A stretch of DNA of 64,000 nt from an uncultured Paracoccaceae bacterium (GCA_947500775.1 CANMTD010000001.1:682001-746000); one strand, 5' to 3'; positions 37,218 to 46,326 are shown, counted from the first letter of the stretch. Notes: a model not told the origin generated them from the sequence alone. Made by a program: numbers and translations.

Positions 37218-37412
37218 TTAGCATTCCTTGCAGGTCTTGATACCCAGGATGCTGTAGATCGGGCAGAATTTCACAAAGGCTGTGCCCAGGGGGATCACCC
37301 CGATCCAGCCCCAGACGCCAATGGTCCCGGTTACGGCCAAAAGGATCAGCGCGGCCCCCAGAACGATCCGCAAGATTCGGTCGACGGTGCCAACGTTGGT
37401 GGTCATTTGCAT
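37218..37412 (-). CDS. DUF2892 small membrane protein
   Basis: A 64-residue protein with two short hydrophobic segments and the signature NVGTVDRILRIVLGAAL, CPIYSILGIKTCKEC. The start at 37412 follows AAAGGA. DUF2892 also forms the C-terminal part of the rhodanese YgaP. Together with the Crp/Fnr gene 67 bases upstream it forms a minus-strand pair common in sulfur-oxidising Rhodobacterales. Function unknown. Confidence 0.85.
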   Translation of the reverse strand: MQMTTNVGTVDRILRIVLGAALILLAVTGTIGVWGWIGVIPLGTAFVKFCPIYSILGIKTCKEC

Positions 37413-37478
37413 GGTGTTATCCTTTATGCGGTTTCTTCGCATGGGTAACACAAGGCGGGTCGGGCGTATGTGACTTGG

Positions 37479-38165
37479 TCACTGTATCGCGGAATTGCTG
37501 TAGACCGTCAGCGCCGCGATGTCGCGGATATCGACAAGCCCGCGGTGCAGGTCGACCCAGCCGCGCCGGTCGAAATCTTTCAGGATACGCGACACGACCT
37601 CGCGTGCGGTGCCCAGTTCGGCGGCGATGGCCTGATGGGTGGCGCGTATCTGGGGGTCGCGCTTGCCGCGGTTGGCCAGCCACAGGGCAAGTTTCTGATC
37701 GACGCGGTGCAGCAGCAATTCATCGATCACCTCGGACAATTCGGCCACGCGCTGCGAGAATACTTCAAAGACGACGGTGCGAAATTCCGCGCTTTGGGCC
37801 AGCAGGCTGTGAAAGGCATTGGCCCCAAGCGACAGCGCGGTCACCGCGCCCTCGGCATAGCCATAGGCCGAATAGGGCGCGCCGCTGAACAGGCAAGAGG
37901 TGGTCATGACACAGGTGTCACCGGGTTCCACACGGTACAGCACGATGGTGCGCCCGGTCGCGCTTGTCTGTTCGACCCGCACCGACCCGCTGAGCGCGAT
38001 CAGGAAGTGTTCGCTGTTGTCGCCGGGGCTGAACAGGCAGGCCCCGTCCGGCGCCTGGACCAGCGAGGCCCGCGATTCGATCTGTTCGCGCAATTCGGCG
38101 TCCCATTCGGGGTGAAGAGACTGAAGTGTTTGTTGGGTCAAAGCGATACTCGCAGCAGGTTCCAA
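37479..38165 (-). CDS. Crp/Fnr-family transcriptional regulator
   Basis: About 228 residues: a cyclic-nucleotide-binding-like domain (CLFSPGDNSEHFLIALSGSVRVEQTS) and a winged helix (ATHQAIAAELGTAREVVSRILK). It lacks the four N-terminal cysteines of FNR; two cysteines lie in GDTCVMTTSCLF, which could be redox active. The start is a TTG at 38165, uncertain, with no clear ribosome site; a second TTG at 38141 is possible. It precedes the DUF2892 gene. Confidence 0.85.
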   Translation of the reverse strand: MEPAASIALTQQTLQSLHPEWDAELREQIESRASLVQAPDGACLFSPGDNSEHFLIALSGSVRVEQTSATGRTIVLYRVEPGDTCVMTTSCLFSGAPYSAYGYAEGAVTALSLGANAFHSLLAQSAEFRTVVFEVFSQRVAELSEVIDELLLHRVDQKLALWLANRGKRDPQIRATHQAIAAELGTAREVVSRILKDFDRRGWVDLHRGLVDIRDIAALTVYSNSAIQ

Positions 38166-38314
38166 ACCGTATTCTATGCCGCTCTGGCAGCCGCGGCTAG
38201 GCCATGTTGCACCGATGACGGGTGAAAAGCCGAGTTCAAGAATTCGTCATTTGGGCGTGGTTGCGCCCTGTGCCAGACTGAGGTCATTGAAATGGGTGCG
38301 AAAGGTCATTCCCG

Positions 38315-38761
38315 ATGAAAGCTTTGATGATGGCGATCCCGATTATCCTGTCGGGGCTGGCGGCGGATGCCTCCGAACTGGTGACCAAGATCAGCCCGCA
38401 TTCGGTCGATGAAACCGTCGCCCGGCTGAGCGCGGCAATCGAAAAGGCGGGGGCAAAGGTCTTTGCGCAGGTCGATCACAGCGGCGGGGCACATTCGGTC
38501 GGTCTGGAACTGGCCCCCACGAAACTGGTGATCTTCGGGAACCCGAAAGTCGGCACCCTGGTGATGCAGGCCGATCCGGCGGCGGGGCTGGACCTGCCGT
38601 TGCGGGTGGTCGTCTATCAGGCGGCGGACGGGAAAACCCATCTGGCCTATCGCCCGGCGGCGCAATTTGCCACGGATCACGCGGTGCCGGCCGACCTGCC
38701 GGTGCTGGGCAAGATTTCCGGCGCGCTGGACAAGCTGACCTCGGCGGCCATCGCCGAATAG
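38315..38761 (+). CDS. secreted DUF302-domain protein (second)
   Basis: The 148-residue product has a signal (MMAIPIILSGLAADASE) and a classic DUF302 core: SVDETVARLSAAIEKAGAKV, VIFGNPKVGTLVMQADPAAG and LPLRVVVYQ. It is divergent from the Crp/Fnr gene across 149 bases. Direct repeats of GGTCATT (near 38282 and 38306) precede it. Function unknown. Confidence 0.88.
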   Translation: MKALMMAIPIILSGLAADASELVTKISPHSVDETVARLSAAIEKAGAKVFAQVDHSGGAHSVGLELAPTKLVIFGNPKVGTLVMQADPAAGLDLPLRVVVYQAADGKTHLAYRPAAQFATDHAVPADLPVLGKISGALDKLTSAAIAE

Positions 38762-38773
38762 GCGCCTGTCCCC

Positions 38774-39439
38774 CTAGGCCGCGATTCCGAAGTTCCGGTT
38801 CAGGATCGGTTCCAGCTGGGCATAGTCGTCGAAGGTATAGCTGTGGGGCAGTTCGGCCACCGGCGTTTTGCGGTATCCTTCGGTGAACAGCGCAAAGGGC
38901 ACCTCTGCCCGCTGTGCGGTTTCTGCGTCAACCTCGCTGTCGCCGACATAGAGCATCCGGCTGGCGCCCAGATCGGCGAATGTCTTATGCAGGGGGGCGG
39001 GGTCCGGTTTGCGCGATGGCAGGGCATCGCCGCCGATCACCGCGCCGAAGAACTGGCTGAGGTCATAGGCGTCCAGAATGTCGTTGGTCGGTGCCTGCGG
39101 TTTGTTGGTGCAGACCCCCAAGGCAAACCCCTGATCCCGCAACGCGGCAAGGGTTTCGAAGACATTGGGGTACAATGTCGTCAGTTCAGCCGAGGCCGCA
39201 CCATAGTATTTCAGGAACCGGTCCACCATCGCCGCATGGGCGTCGGCAGTAAAGGCGATGTCGCTGGCCCGCATCGTGCGTTCGACCAGTTTCGGAACGC
39301 CATTGCCGACAAACGACCGGATCGTGGCAAGCGATAGCGGGGCGTGGCCGACATCGTCCAGTGTCCGGGCGGCGGCTGCGTGCAGGTCGGGGACGGAATC
39401 GATCAACGTGCCGTCCAGATCAAAAACTACTGCCTTCAT
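38774..39439 (-). CDS. gph: phosphoglycolate phosphatase
   Basis: A 221-residue HAD hydrolase: motif I VFDLDGTLIDS, motif II VCTNKP and motif III VGDSEVDAETA. It removes phosphate from 2-phosphoglycolate. The ATG at 39439 overlaps the upstream thioredoxin-like gene stop as ATGA. It is the last gene of the operon that begins with the soxG-like gene. Confidence 0.9.
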   Translation of the reverse strand: MKAVVFDLDGTLIDSVPDLHAAAARTLDDVGHAPLSLATIRSFVGNGVPKLVERTMRASDIAFTADAHAAMVDRFLKYYGAASAELTTLYPNVFETLAALRDQGFALGVCTNKPQAPTNDILDAYDLSQFFGAVIGGDALPSRKPDPAPLHKTFADLGASRMLYVGDSEVDAETAQRAEVPFALFTEGYRKTPVAELPHSYTFDDYAQLEPILNRNFGIAA

Positions 39440-39993
39440 ACCGGGGCCTTCCATTTGATCGAACAGCCCATCGACGGGATCTGATCCTTGGGGCCATGCC
39501 CGGTTTCGGCGACCTGTTTCATCGCCAGATACAGATCGCGGCGCAGATCTGCGGGGCCCGCCTCTTTGCGCGAGGCATCCAGCCGCCCGCGATATTGCAG
39601 CCCCAGATCGGCATCGAACCCAAAGAAATCCGGGGTGCAGGCGGCGTCATAGGCTTTGGCGACCGATTGATCCGCGTCATAAAGATAGGGGAACGGCAGC
39701 GACAGTTGATCCGCCAGAACCCTCATGTTTTCAAAGGAATCCTGCGGGTAGGCGTCTGCGTCGTTCGAACTGATGGCGGCGACGCCAATGCCCAGTGCCT
39801 GCAATTCGCGGGCGTCGCGGATGATGCGGTCCAGCACCGATCGCACATAGGGGCAATGGTTGCAGATGAACATGATCAGCGTGCCCTTGTCCCCCCCGAT
39901 ATCCGAAAGTGAATAGGTCTGCCCGTCTGTGGCGGGCAGGGAAAACGCTGGCGCCTTCCATCCGAAATCGCATACCGGGGGGGTTACAGGCAC
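39436..39993 (-). CDS. thioredoxin-fold peroxiredoxin-like protein
   Basis: The 185-residue product with no signal peptide has the AhpC/TSA-like start (VCDFGWKAPAFSLPATDGQTYSL) and active site CNHCPYVRS. Proteins of this kind are thiol-disulfide or alkyl-hydroperoxide enzymes. The start is GTG at 39993 with GGAG upstream. It lies directly after the soxH-like gene and overlaps gph. Confidence 0.85.
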   Translation of the reverse strand: MPVTPPVCDFGWKAPAFSLPATDGQTYSLSDIGGDKGTLIMFICNHCPYVRSVLDRIIRDARELQALGIGVAAISSNDADAYPQDSFENMRVLADQLSLPFPYLYDADQSVAKAYDAACTPDFFGFDADLGLQYRGRLDASRKEAGPADLRRDLYLAMKQVAETGHGPKDQIPSMGCSIKWKAPV

Positions 39994-40941
39994 TTATTCA
40001 AACTCCATCTGTTCATAAACGCGGCCTGCATTTTTGGTGGCCAGCTGTTCATATGTGTCAAGATGCGCATAGGGCGTCTGGTCCACATAATAAGCATCTG
40101 TCAAGTCGCCGCCATTGTCCAAATGGTCACCTATCTTGCCGCGCAGATATTCCAGATAGCCCTTGGTGTACCGGCGGACCTGCGCCATGTTGGTGGGATG
40201 GCCGTGACCGGGGATGACATAGGTCGCGTTCAGCGCCTCGAATTCAGTGTCCCAGGTTTCCAGCCAATCGGCGGTCATCGTATCGGCAAAGATCGGCAAC
40301 ATCCGTTCGTGAAAGGCCATGTCGCCGGAAATGACCAGGCTTTGCTTGGGCAGCCAGACCACGATATCGCCGGGGCTGTGGGCCGGGCCCAGGCGACGTG
40401 CTTCGATCCGGAAATCACCCATGTCGACGATATATTCATCCTCGAATGTGACGGTCGGCCCCTGAAGCGCGGTGCCTTCGGCCTTGTCGCGGTTATAGCG
40501 GCGCATGTTTTCGATGATGCTGCCGCCGTATTCTTCGACCTCATGGGCGGCATCGACATGGGCCACGATCGGCACGCCCTGTTCGGCCCAATAATTGTTG
40601 CCAAGCACCGCGTGGCCCTGACCGTTTTCGTTGAAGACCAGCTTGACCGGCTGATCGGTCAGCGCCTTGATTTCATCATGCAGGGCTTTGGCCAGGATAT
40701 AGGCCGCCCCGCCGTTCACCACCACCACGCCGTCGCCGGTGATGATGAAGCTGAGGTTGTTGTTATGGCCCGAGTTTTCATAGGTGGGCGGTGCAGTGGC
40801 GCCGATGGCGGAAAACACGCCGGGGATCACCTCGACCGGTTTTTCATACAGGGCGGATGCGGGGTATTGGTCGGGGATGTCTTCGCTGGCAAAGGCAGGC
40901 GACGACAGGGCCAGAACAAGGGCGGTCAGTAAAGGTTTCAT
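39994..40941 (-). CDS. SoxH-like metallohydrolase-fold protein with altered zinc motif
   Basis: A 315-residue secreted MBL-fold protein. The usual HxHxDH is replaced by NENGQGH (Asn104-His110) and the preceding aspartate strand reads VVVVNGG. The later ligand positions are kept (GPAHSPGD, ISGDMAFH, IPGHGHP). It may bind metal differently or carry out another role. Length is close to SoxH of Paracoccus pantotrophus. One base separates its ATG from the stop of the upstream MBL gene. Confidence 0.82.
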   Translation of the reverse strand: MKPLLTALVLALSSPAFASEDIPDQYPASALYEKPVEVIPGVFSAIGATAPPTYENSGHNNNLSFIITGDGVVVVNGGAAYILAKALHDEIKALTDQPVKLVFNENGQGHAVLGNNYWAEQGVPIVAHVDAAHEVEEYGGSIIENMRRYNRDKAEGTALQGPTVTFEDEYIVDMGDFRIEARRLGPAHSPGDIVVWLPKQSLVISGDMAFHERMLPIFADTMTADWLETWDTEFEALNATYVIPGHGHPTNMAQVRRYTKGYLEYLRGKIGDHLDNGGDLTDAYYVDQTPYAHLDTYEQLATKNAGRVYEQMEFE

Positions 40942-40942
40942 C

Positions 40943-41872
40943 TTAAATCTCCGTCACGAATTGATAGCTGTCGCCCTTGCGTTCGGCGCGGCCCAGACCG
41001 CCGCCGGGCAGGTGGAACCCGATCATCGGAATCTGGTCGGCGGCAAGCTGATCCAGCAACTGCACCCGCGTTTTGGACGCGATATCGGTCTGCTGGTCAG
41101 AGCCAGAGGCCCATTCGGGCCGTTCAAAGGCCACATGGTGATTGCCGATGGCATCGCCCACGATCATCACCGCGTTGGACCCGCTGCGAACCTCAAACGC
41201 CATATGCCCGGGGGTGTGGCCAAAGCTGGCGCGCGCGGCGACACCGGGCAGAACCTCTTGCCCATCGGTGAAGAATTCGACGCGATCCTCGATCGCGGCC
41301 AACCGGCGCTGGGCCCCCACCGCGAACGACGCGCGCGCATCGCCGATGCTGTCGACGGTATTGGGGTCGATCCAGTAATCCCATTCCGTCTTGCCGATCA
41401 GATAGCTGGCTTCGGAAAACAGCGGATCGTCGAAATCATCCAGCACGCCCCACAGGTGGTCGGGGTGGGCGTGGGTGAACACCACATGGGTGACATCCTC
41501 GGGGGCGACATCGACCGTTTCCAGCGCCTCCAGAAGGCGCCCGGCGGTGGGGGCGAAATCGGGGCCAGAGCCGACATCGAACAGAACCGTCCGGGTCCCG
41601 TCGCGCAGCAGGGTGACGTTGCAATCGGGGGTCAGCCGGTCGCGCGACACACCGTGGCGGGCAAGGATCGGCATCAGCGCGTCCTGCGGCATCCCGGCCA
41701 GAATGAAATCACCGGGCAGCACCAGATGACCGTCGCTAAGCGTATCGATCTGCAGCTCGCCCAGTGTAATCGTGTTGGCCGCAAAGGCGGGGGGCACCGT
41801 CAGCCCCGCCAACCCGGCCCCGGCCATAATTGCGCCGGCACCTTTCAATAAACCACGTCGTGTGGTGTGCAT
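40943..41872 (-). CDS. Tat-exported metallo-beta-lactamase-fold hydrolase (SoxG-like position)
   Basis: The 309-residue enzyme has a Tat signal (HTTRRGLLKGAGAIM) and an intact HAHPDH (His134-His139), then FGHTPGHMAF, VGDAIGNHH. This is a zinc hydrolase of the lactonase/SoxG-like type. It starts the minus-strand operon with the soxH-like, thioredoxin-like and gph genes. An ATTC-N8-GAAT repeat lies 22-37 bases upstream. The position matches soxG-soxH of Paracoccus but the assignment is not certain. Confidence 0.85.
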   Translation of the reverse strand: MHTTRRGLLKGAGAIMAGAGLAGLTVPPAFAANTITLGELQIDTLSDGHLVLPGDFILAGMPQDALMPILARHGVSRDRLTPDCNVTLLRDGTRTVLFDVGSGPDFAPTAGRLLEALETVDVAPEDVTHVVFTHAHPDHLWGVLDDFDDPLFSEASYLIGKTEWDYWIDPNTVDSIGDARASFAVGAQRRLAAIEDRVEFFTDGQEVLPGVAARASFGHTPGHMAFEVRSGSNAVMIVGDAIGNHHVAFERPEWASGSDQQTDIASKTRVQLLDQLAADQIPMIGFHLPGGGLGRAERKGDSYQFVTEI

Positions 41873-41893
41873 GATCCATCCTCCCCTTCAATA

Positions 41894-41909
41894 ATTCTAT
41901 AATGTGAAT
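41894..41909. promoter_or_regulatory. candidate SoxR operator upstream of the soxG/H-like operon
   Basis: ATTC-TATAATGT-GAAT lies 22 to 37 bases upstream of the ATG. The arms and eight-base spacer match the soxW-soxX site. This would extend the SoxR regulon to the metallohydrolases, thioredoxin-like gene and gph. Confidence 0.5.
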
Positions 41910-41943
41910 ATGAAGGTTCTGCGGAAAATGGCAAGGAAAACGG

Positions 41944-42633
41944 CTAGGGGGCCGCTGCGCTGGCCGCGTCGCGAATGGCCCGGATATTGGCGCCATATGG
42001 CGCGGGGTCGGTGACCGAGCCGCCTTTGAACACCGCCGATCCGGCGACCAGAACGTCGGCGCCTGCCGCCGCCACCAAGGGCGCGGTGTCGGGGGTGACG
42101 CCGCCGTCGATTTCGATATGCACGGGGCGATCGCCGATCATGCTGCGCAGGGCGCGGATCTTGGCGGTCATGTCGATGAATTTCTGCCCGCCAAAGCCGG
42201 GGTTCACCGTCATCACGCAGATCAGATCGGTCAGGTCCAGCAGATGGGTCACCGCCTCGGCCGGGGTGCCGGGGTTCAGCGCGAGCCCTGCCTTCATGCC
42301 CGCCCCGCGGATCGCCTGGAGCGTGCGGTGGATATGCGGGCCGGCCTCAAGATGCGCGGTCAGGATGTCGGCGCCCGCATCGGCATAGGCGTCGATATAG
42401 GCGTCCACCGGGCTGATCATCAGATGCACGTCCATGACGGTTTTGACATGCGGGCGGAAGGCCTTGACCGCGGGGGGGCCGAAGGTGAGGTTGGGCACGA
42501 AATGCCCGTCCATGACGTCGACATGAACCCAGTCGGCGCCCTGTTGTTCGATGGCCTGGATTTCCTGCCCGAAGTTGGCGAAATCCGCCGACAGGATTGA
42601 TGGGGCGATCTTGATCGAGCGGGTGAAGGTCAT
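41944..42633 (-). CDS. rpe: ribulose-phosphate 3-epimerase
   Basis: A 229-residue TIM-barrel enzyme that interconverts ribulose and xylulose 5-phosphate. Visible are APSILSADFANF, HVDVMDGHFVPNLTFG, MTVNPGFGGQKF and EIDGGV, which contain the metal and phosphate ligands. It starts a few bases before the SulP gene end on the same strand. The link with sulfur genes may be chance. Confidence 0.96.
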   Translation of the reverse strand: MTFTRSIKIAPSILSADFANFGQEIQAIEQQGADWVHVDVMDGHFVPNLTFGPPAVKAFRPHVKTVMDVHLMISPVDAYIDAYADAGADILTAHLEAGPHIHRTLQAIRGAGMKAGLALNPGTPAEAVTHLLDLTDLICVMTVNPGFGGQKFIDMTAKIRALRSMIGDRPVHIEIDGGVTPDTAPLVAAAGADVLVAGSAVFKGGSVTDPAPYGANIRAIRDAASAAAP

Positions 42634-42657
42634 TGCGGTGTCTCCTGTCGGGGCATG

Positions 42658-44412
42658 TCAGCCCCTGTTAGCCTGCGAGGGGCAGGCAGGTCCAGCGGGA
42701 CCTGTCGTCAGGCATTCCATCGCCTGATGTTGGGACAGGAAGACCGATCCGGTCATCTCTTCCAGAAAATGGCTGCGTTTCAGCCGGTCCATGACCGGGC
42801 CTTTGACCTCGCTCAGGTGAAAGGTGACGCCAAGCTCTGACAGGCGGGTGTTGATCGCCTCGAGCGATTCCAGCGCGCTCATGTCGATGTCGTTGACGGC
42901 GGGGCACATCAGGATGACGTGTTTCAATGCGGGGTGGGTGGCGACCATGTCGTAAAGCTGATCTTCCAGAAACCGGGCGTTGGCGAAATACAGGCTTTCG
43001 TCGACGCGCAGGGTCAGCACATCGTCGGCGGTGATCACCTTGTGGCGCAGGACGTTGCGGTAGTGTTCGGTGCCCGGCACCTGACCCACGACGGCCATAT
43101 GCGGGCGCGAGGATTTGTAAAGGTGGATCAGGATCGACAGGCCGACACCGGCGGAAACGCCCGCCTCGACCCCGATGCCAAGGGTGATCAGGATCGTGGC
43201 GCTGACCGCGATGAAATCCGCCTTGGAATAGCGCCATGTCTTGCCAAGGATCGACAGGTCGACCAGCGACAGAACCGCGACGATGATCGTGGCCGCCAGC
43301 GTCGCCTTGGGCAGGAAATAGATCAGCGGTGTCAGCAACAGCGCGGCGATGGCCAGCCCCACGGCGGTATAGGCCCCGGCGGCGGGCGTTTCGGCACCCG
43401 CATCGAAGTTGACGACCGACCGGGAAAACCCGCCCGTGACCGGAAAGCCGCCGGTAAAGGCCGCGCCGATATTGGCGGCGCCCAGGCCGATCAGTTCCTG
43501 ATTGGGGGCGATCCGCTGGCGTTTCTTGGCGGCCAGCGTCTGGGCCACGGAAATGGATTCGACAAAGCCGATGACCGAGATCAGGACTGCGGGACCGGCC
43601 AGCGCCAGCACCAGATCAGAGGACATGTCGGGCAGCGTCAGCGGCGGCAGGCTTTGCGGCACATCGCCCACGATCTGAACGCCCCTGGCAGGCAGGTTCA
43701 GCGCCCATGTCACGGCGGTCGTCGCCACGACCGCCAGCACCGGCCCGGCCTTGGCCACGACCTCTGCCAGGCGCGGCGCCAATCCTGCGCGCAGCAGCAG
43801 CGGTTTCAGCCCCTTGCGCACCCAGAACAGAAACGCCATGGCCACCACGCCGATGGTCAGGGTGATCAGGTTGGTCTGGCCGATCTGGCCGATCAGCGCG
43901 CCGCCGATTTCGGGCAGCGTGTGGCCCGACACCGCGACGCCCAGAATGTGCTTTAGCTGGCTGGCGGCGATCAGGATGCCCGATGCGGTGATGAACCCGG
44001 CAATCACCGGATGCGACAGGAAATTCGCCAGAAACCCCAGCCGGAACAGCCCCATGCCCAACAGGATCACGCCAGAGATCAGCGCAAGCGTCAACGCCGC
44101 CGCCACATAGCCCGCAGTCCCCGCGTCGGCGACATTGCCGATGGCGGTTGCCGTCATCAGCGATACCACCGCGACCGGACCCACCGCCAGCGCGCGGCTG
44201 GTGCCGAAGATGGCATACAGGATGATCGGCAGGATCGAGGCATAAAGCCCCGCCTGCGCAGGCAGTCCCGCCAACAGCGCATAGGCCAGCGATTGCGGGA
44301 TCAGCATGATTGTCACGATGACCGCCGCGACCATGTCGTTGGTCAGCGCATCGCGGTCATAGGATTTGCCCCAGGTCAATATGGGCAGGTAGCTGGACAG
44401 TTGCATAGGCAT
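42658..44412 (-). CDS. SulP-family anion transporter with STAS domain
   Basis: The 584-residue membrane protein has about 12-14 segments. LIPQSLAYALLAGLPAQAGLY, TSRALAVGPVA and ASQLKHILG are family signatures, and a C-terminal STAS domain follows (about residues 440-555; PAVNDIDMSALESLEAI). Sulfate, bicarbonate or other anions are possible substrates. The neighbouring persulfide dioxygenase makes sulfate or sulfite handling plausible, but specificity cannot be read from sequence. Start 44412 or 44406. Confidence 0.9.
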   Translation of the reverse strand: MPMQLSSYLPILTWGKSYDRDALTNDMVAAVIVTIMLIPQSLAYALLAGLPAQAGLYASILPIILYAIFGTSRALAVGPVAVVSLMTATAIGNVADAGTAGYVAAALTLALISGVILLGMGLFRLGFLANFLSHPVIAGFITASGILIAASQLKHILGVAVSGHTLPEIGGALIGQIGQTNLITLTIGVVAMAFLFWVRKGLKPLLLRAGLAPRLAEVVAKAGPVLAVVATTAVTWALNLPARGVQIVGDVPQSLPPLTLPDMSSDLVLALAGPAVLISVIGFVESISVAQTLAAKKRQRIAPNQELIGLGAANIGAAFTGGFPVTGGFSRSVVNFDAGAETPAAGAYTAVGLAIAALLLTPLIYFLPKATLAATIIVAVLSLVDLSILGKTWRYSKADFIAVSATILITLGIGVEAGVSAGVGLSILIHLYKSSRPHMAVVGQVPGTEHYRNVLRHKVITADDVLTLRVDESLYFANARFLEDQLYDMVATHPALKHVILMCPAVNDIDMSALESLEAINTRLSELGVTFHLSEVKGPVMDRLKRSHFLEEMTGSVFLSQHQAMECLTTGPAGPACPSQANRG

Positions 44413-44488
44413 CCCGGTTTCTTAAGCGCGTATCATCGGCACACCCCCGATGCGGGGTGTGCCCGGCGTGGTCGTGTCAGCGGTGGCG

Positions 44489-45373
44489 TTACAGCCCGTT
44501 TACCGGAACCTTGAGCACCGGGTTGCCATGCTCATCGGTCGGCACCTCGCCCGCGCGCATGTTCACCTGCAGCGACGGGATGATCAGGGTGGGAACGGCC
44601 AGTTGCGCATCGCGTTCGGTGCGGAACTTGATGAAATCTTCCTTGGTCTTGCCGCTGCCGACGTGGATGTTGTGTTCTTTCTCATCGCCGACGGTGGTTT
44701 CCCACTGAATGTCGCGGCCATTGGGCCCGTAGTCGTGGCACATGAACAGGCGCATTTCATCGGGCAGGGACAGAACTTTCTGGATGCTGTCGTACAACAC
44801 ACCCGCGTCCCCGCCGGGAAAATCTGCGCGGGCCGACCCACCGTCGGGCATGAACAACGTGTCCCCGACAAAGGCCGCGTTGCCCACGACATGGACCATG
44901 CAGGCCGGGGTATGGCCGGGGGTGTGCATGGCAAAGGCCGTCATCTGGCCGATCTGATAGGTATCGCCATCTTCGAACAGCGCGTCGAACTGGCTGCCGT
45001 CACGCTGGAATTCGGTGCCTTCGTTGAAGATCTTCCCAAAGGTATCCTGCACCACCATGATCTTGCTGCCGATGCCGATCTTGCCCCCCAGTTTCTGCTG
45101 GATATAGGGCGCGGCGGACAGGTGATCGGCGTGGACATGGGTTTCGATGATCCATTCCAGCGACAGGTTGTTGTCGGTGATAAAGGCGATCATCGTGTCG
45201 GCATGCCCATAGGTGATCCGACCGGCGGCATAGTTGATGTCCATCACGGAATCGATAACTGCGCAGGCGTTGCTGGCAGGATCTTTCACCACATAGCTGA
45301 TGGTATTCGTTGCACTGTCAAAAAAGGCGGTAACCTCGGGTTTGACAGACATGTCCAAAGCGTCGTGTGTCAT
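44489..45373 (-). CDS. ETHE1/Blh-like persulfide dioxygenase (MBL fold)
   Basis: A 294-residue cytoplasmic enzyme with ETHVHADHLSAAPY and the ETHE1 signature MPDGGSARADFPGGD, plus VGDTLF and CHDYGP. It oxidises glutathione persulfide to sulfite with O2. The start at 45373 follows GGAGC; earlier ATGs at 45388 and 45385 are also possible. It is preceded by the two YeeE/YedE genes and faces the ArsR gene, the layout of BigR/SqrR modules. Confidence 0.92.
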   Translation of the reverse strand: MTHDALDMSVKPEVTAFFDSATNTISYVVKDPASNACAVIDSVMDINYAAGRITYGHADTMIAFITDNNLSLEWIIETHVHADHLSAAPYIQQKLGGKIGIGSKIMVVQDTFGKIFNEGTEFQRDGSQFDALFEDGDTYQIGQMTAFAMHTPGHTPACMVHVVGNAAFVGDTLFMPDGGSARADFPGGDAGVLYDSIQKVLSLPDEMRLFMCHDYGPNGRDIQWETTVGDEKEHNIHVGSGKTKEDFIKFRTERDAQLAVPTLIIPSLQVNMRAGEVPTDEHGNPVLKVPVNGL

Positions 45374-45403
45374 CTTATGCTCCATCATTCAGTAAAGCGT
45401 AGA

Positions 45404-45847
45404 TCAGGCATTCATCAGTAATGCGGTGCGAAACGGGGCTTGCCCGGCAAGCCACATTCCCAAAAACATGGCCGGAACAAAACTGATTGTTCCCGTCGCC
45501 GCAAGGGGCAGGGCGGTCAGGGCCGGGCCGGGGCAGAACCCGCCCAGACCCCACCCGATCCCAAAGATCGCGGCCCCGGTCAGCAGCCGCGCATCCAGAT
45601 CGGTCCGGCTGGGAAGGTGGAATTTGACGTCAAAGACCGGGCCGCTGTTGCGGGTGATCAGGCGGAACCCGGGGAAGGTCACCGCAATCGCGCCGCCCAT
45701 CACAAAGGCAAGGCTGGGGTCCCATGTGCCAAAGAGATCCAGAAAGTTCTGAACCTTGGCGGGGTCGGCCATGCCCGACAAAAGCAGACCGATGCCAAAG
45801 GTGAATCCCGCCAAAAGGCCGGATACGTTTTTCAACTGGTTTTTCAA
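45404..45847 (-). CDS. YeeE/YedE-family half transporter (PmpB-like)
   Basis: The 147-residue membrane protein has four segments and a conserved Cys in [12 protein letters not shown]. It pairs with the next upstream gene (four-base gap) to form the two-part sulfur transporter found in BigR operons. Confidence 0.9.
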   Translation of the reverse strand: MKNQLKNVSGLLAGFTFGIGLLLSGMADPAKVQNFLDLFGTWDPSLAFVMGGAIAVTFPGFRLITRNSGPVFDVKFHLPSRTDLDARLLTGAAIFGIGWGLGGFCPGPALTALPLAATGTISFVPAMFLGMWLAGQAPFRTALLMNA

Positions 45848-45851
45848 CGTA

Positions 45852-46286
45852 TTATGCTCCGATCACGTGGCGCATGACGAAAACGGTGGCGATACCGGTT
45901 GTCATGAAGGTTGCCGTTGCAATCAGCGACCGCACCGACTGGCGCGAGATGCCGCAGACCCCGTGGCCCGAGGTGCAGCCATTGCCGAAGACCGCGCCAA
46001 AACCGACCAGAACCCCGGCGATCATCAGCAGGGGGATATTGCCCGATACGGTCTGTACCGGCCAGTTGCCGGTCACCGCCGCATAGGTCGGGGCGGCCAG
46101 CAACAGCCCGATGATGAAAAACAGGCCCTGCCGGTCGGCCGCGCCGCCGAAATCGCGCCGCAGCAACCTGGATGCGATGCCGCTGATCCCGGCAATACGG
46201 CCGTTCAGCCCCATCAGCATGACTGCTGACAGTCCAATCAAAGCGCCGCCTGCCAAAGACAAGACAGGAGTGAATGCGGTTTCCAT
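45852..46286 (-). CDS. YeeE/YedE-family half transporter (PmpA-like)
   Basis: The 144-residue membrane protein carries the Cys motif [15 protein letters not shown] of the YeeE/YedE family. It starts the minus-strand operon with PmpB-like and persulfide dioxygenase genes and is divergent from the ArsR gene over 77 bases. Confidence 0.9.
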   Translation of the reverse strand: METAFTPVLSLAGGALIGLSAVMLMGLNGRIAGISGIASRLLRRDFGGAADRQGLFFIIGLLLAAPTYAAVTGNWPVQTVSGNIPLLMIAGVLVGFGAVFGNGCTSGHGVCGISRQSVRSLIATATFMTTGIATVFVMRHVIGA

Positions 46287-46326
46287 GCAGGATGCTCCAG
46301 ACCGGTTTGCGTTAATCGATGGTCAT

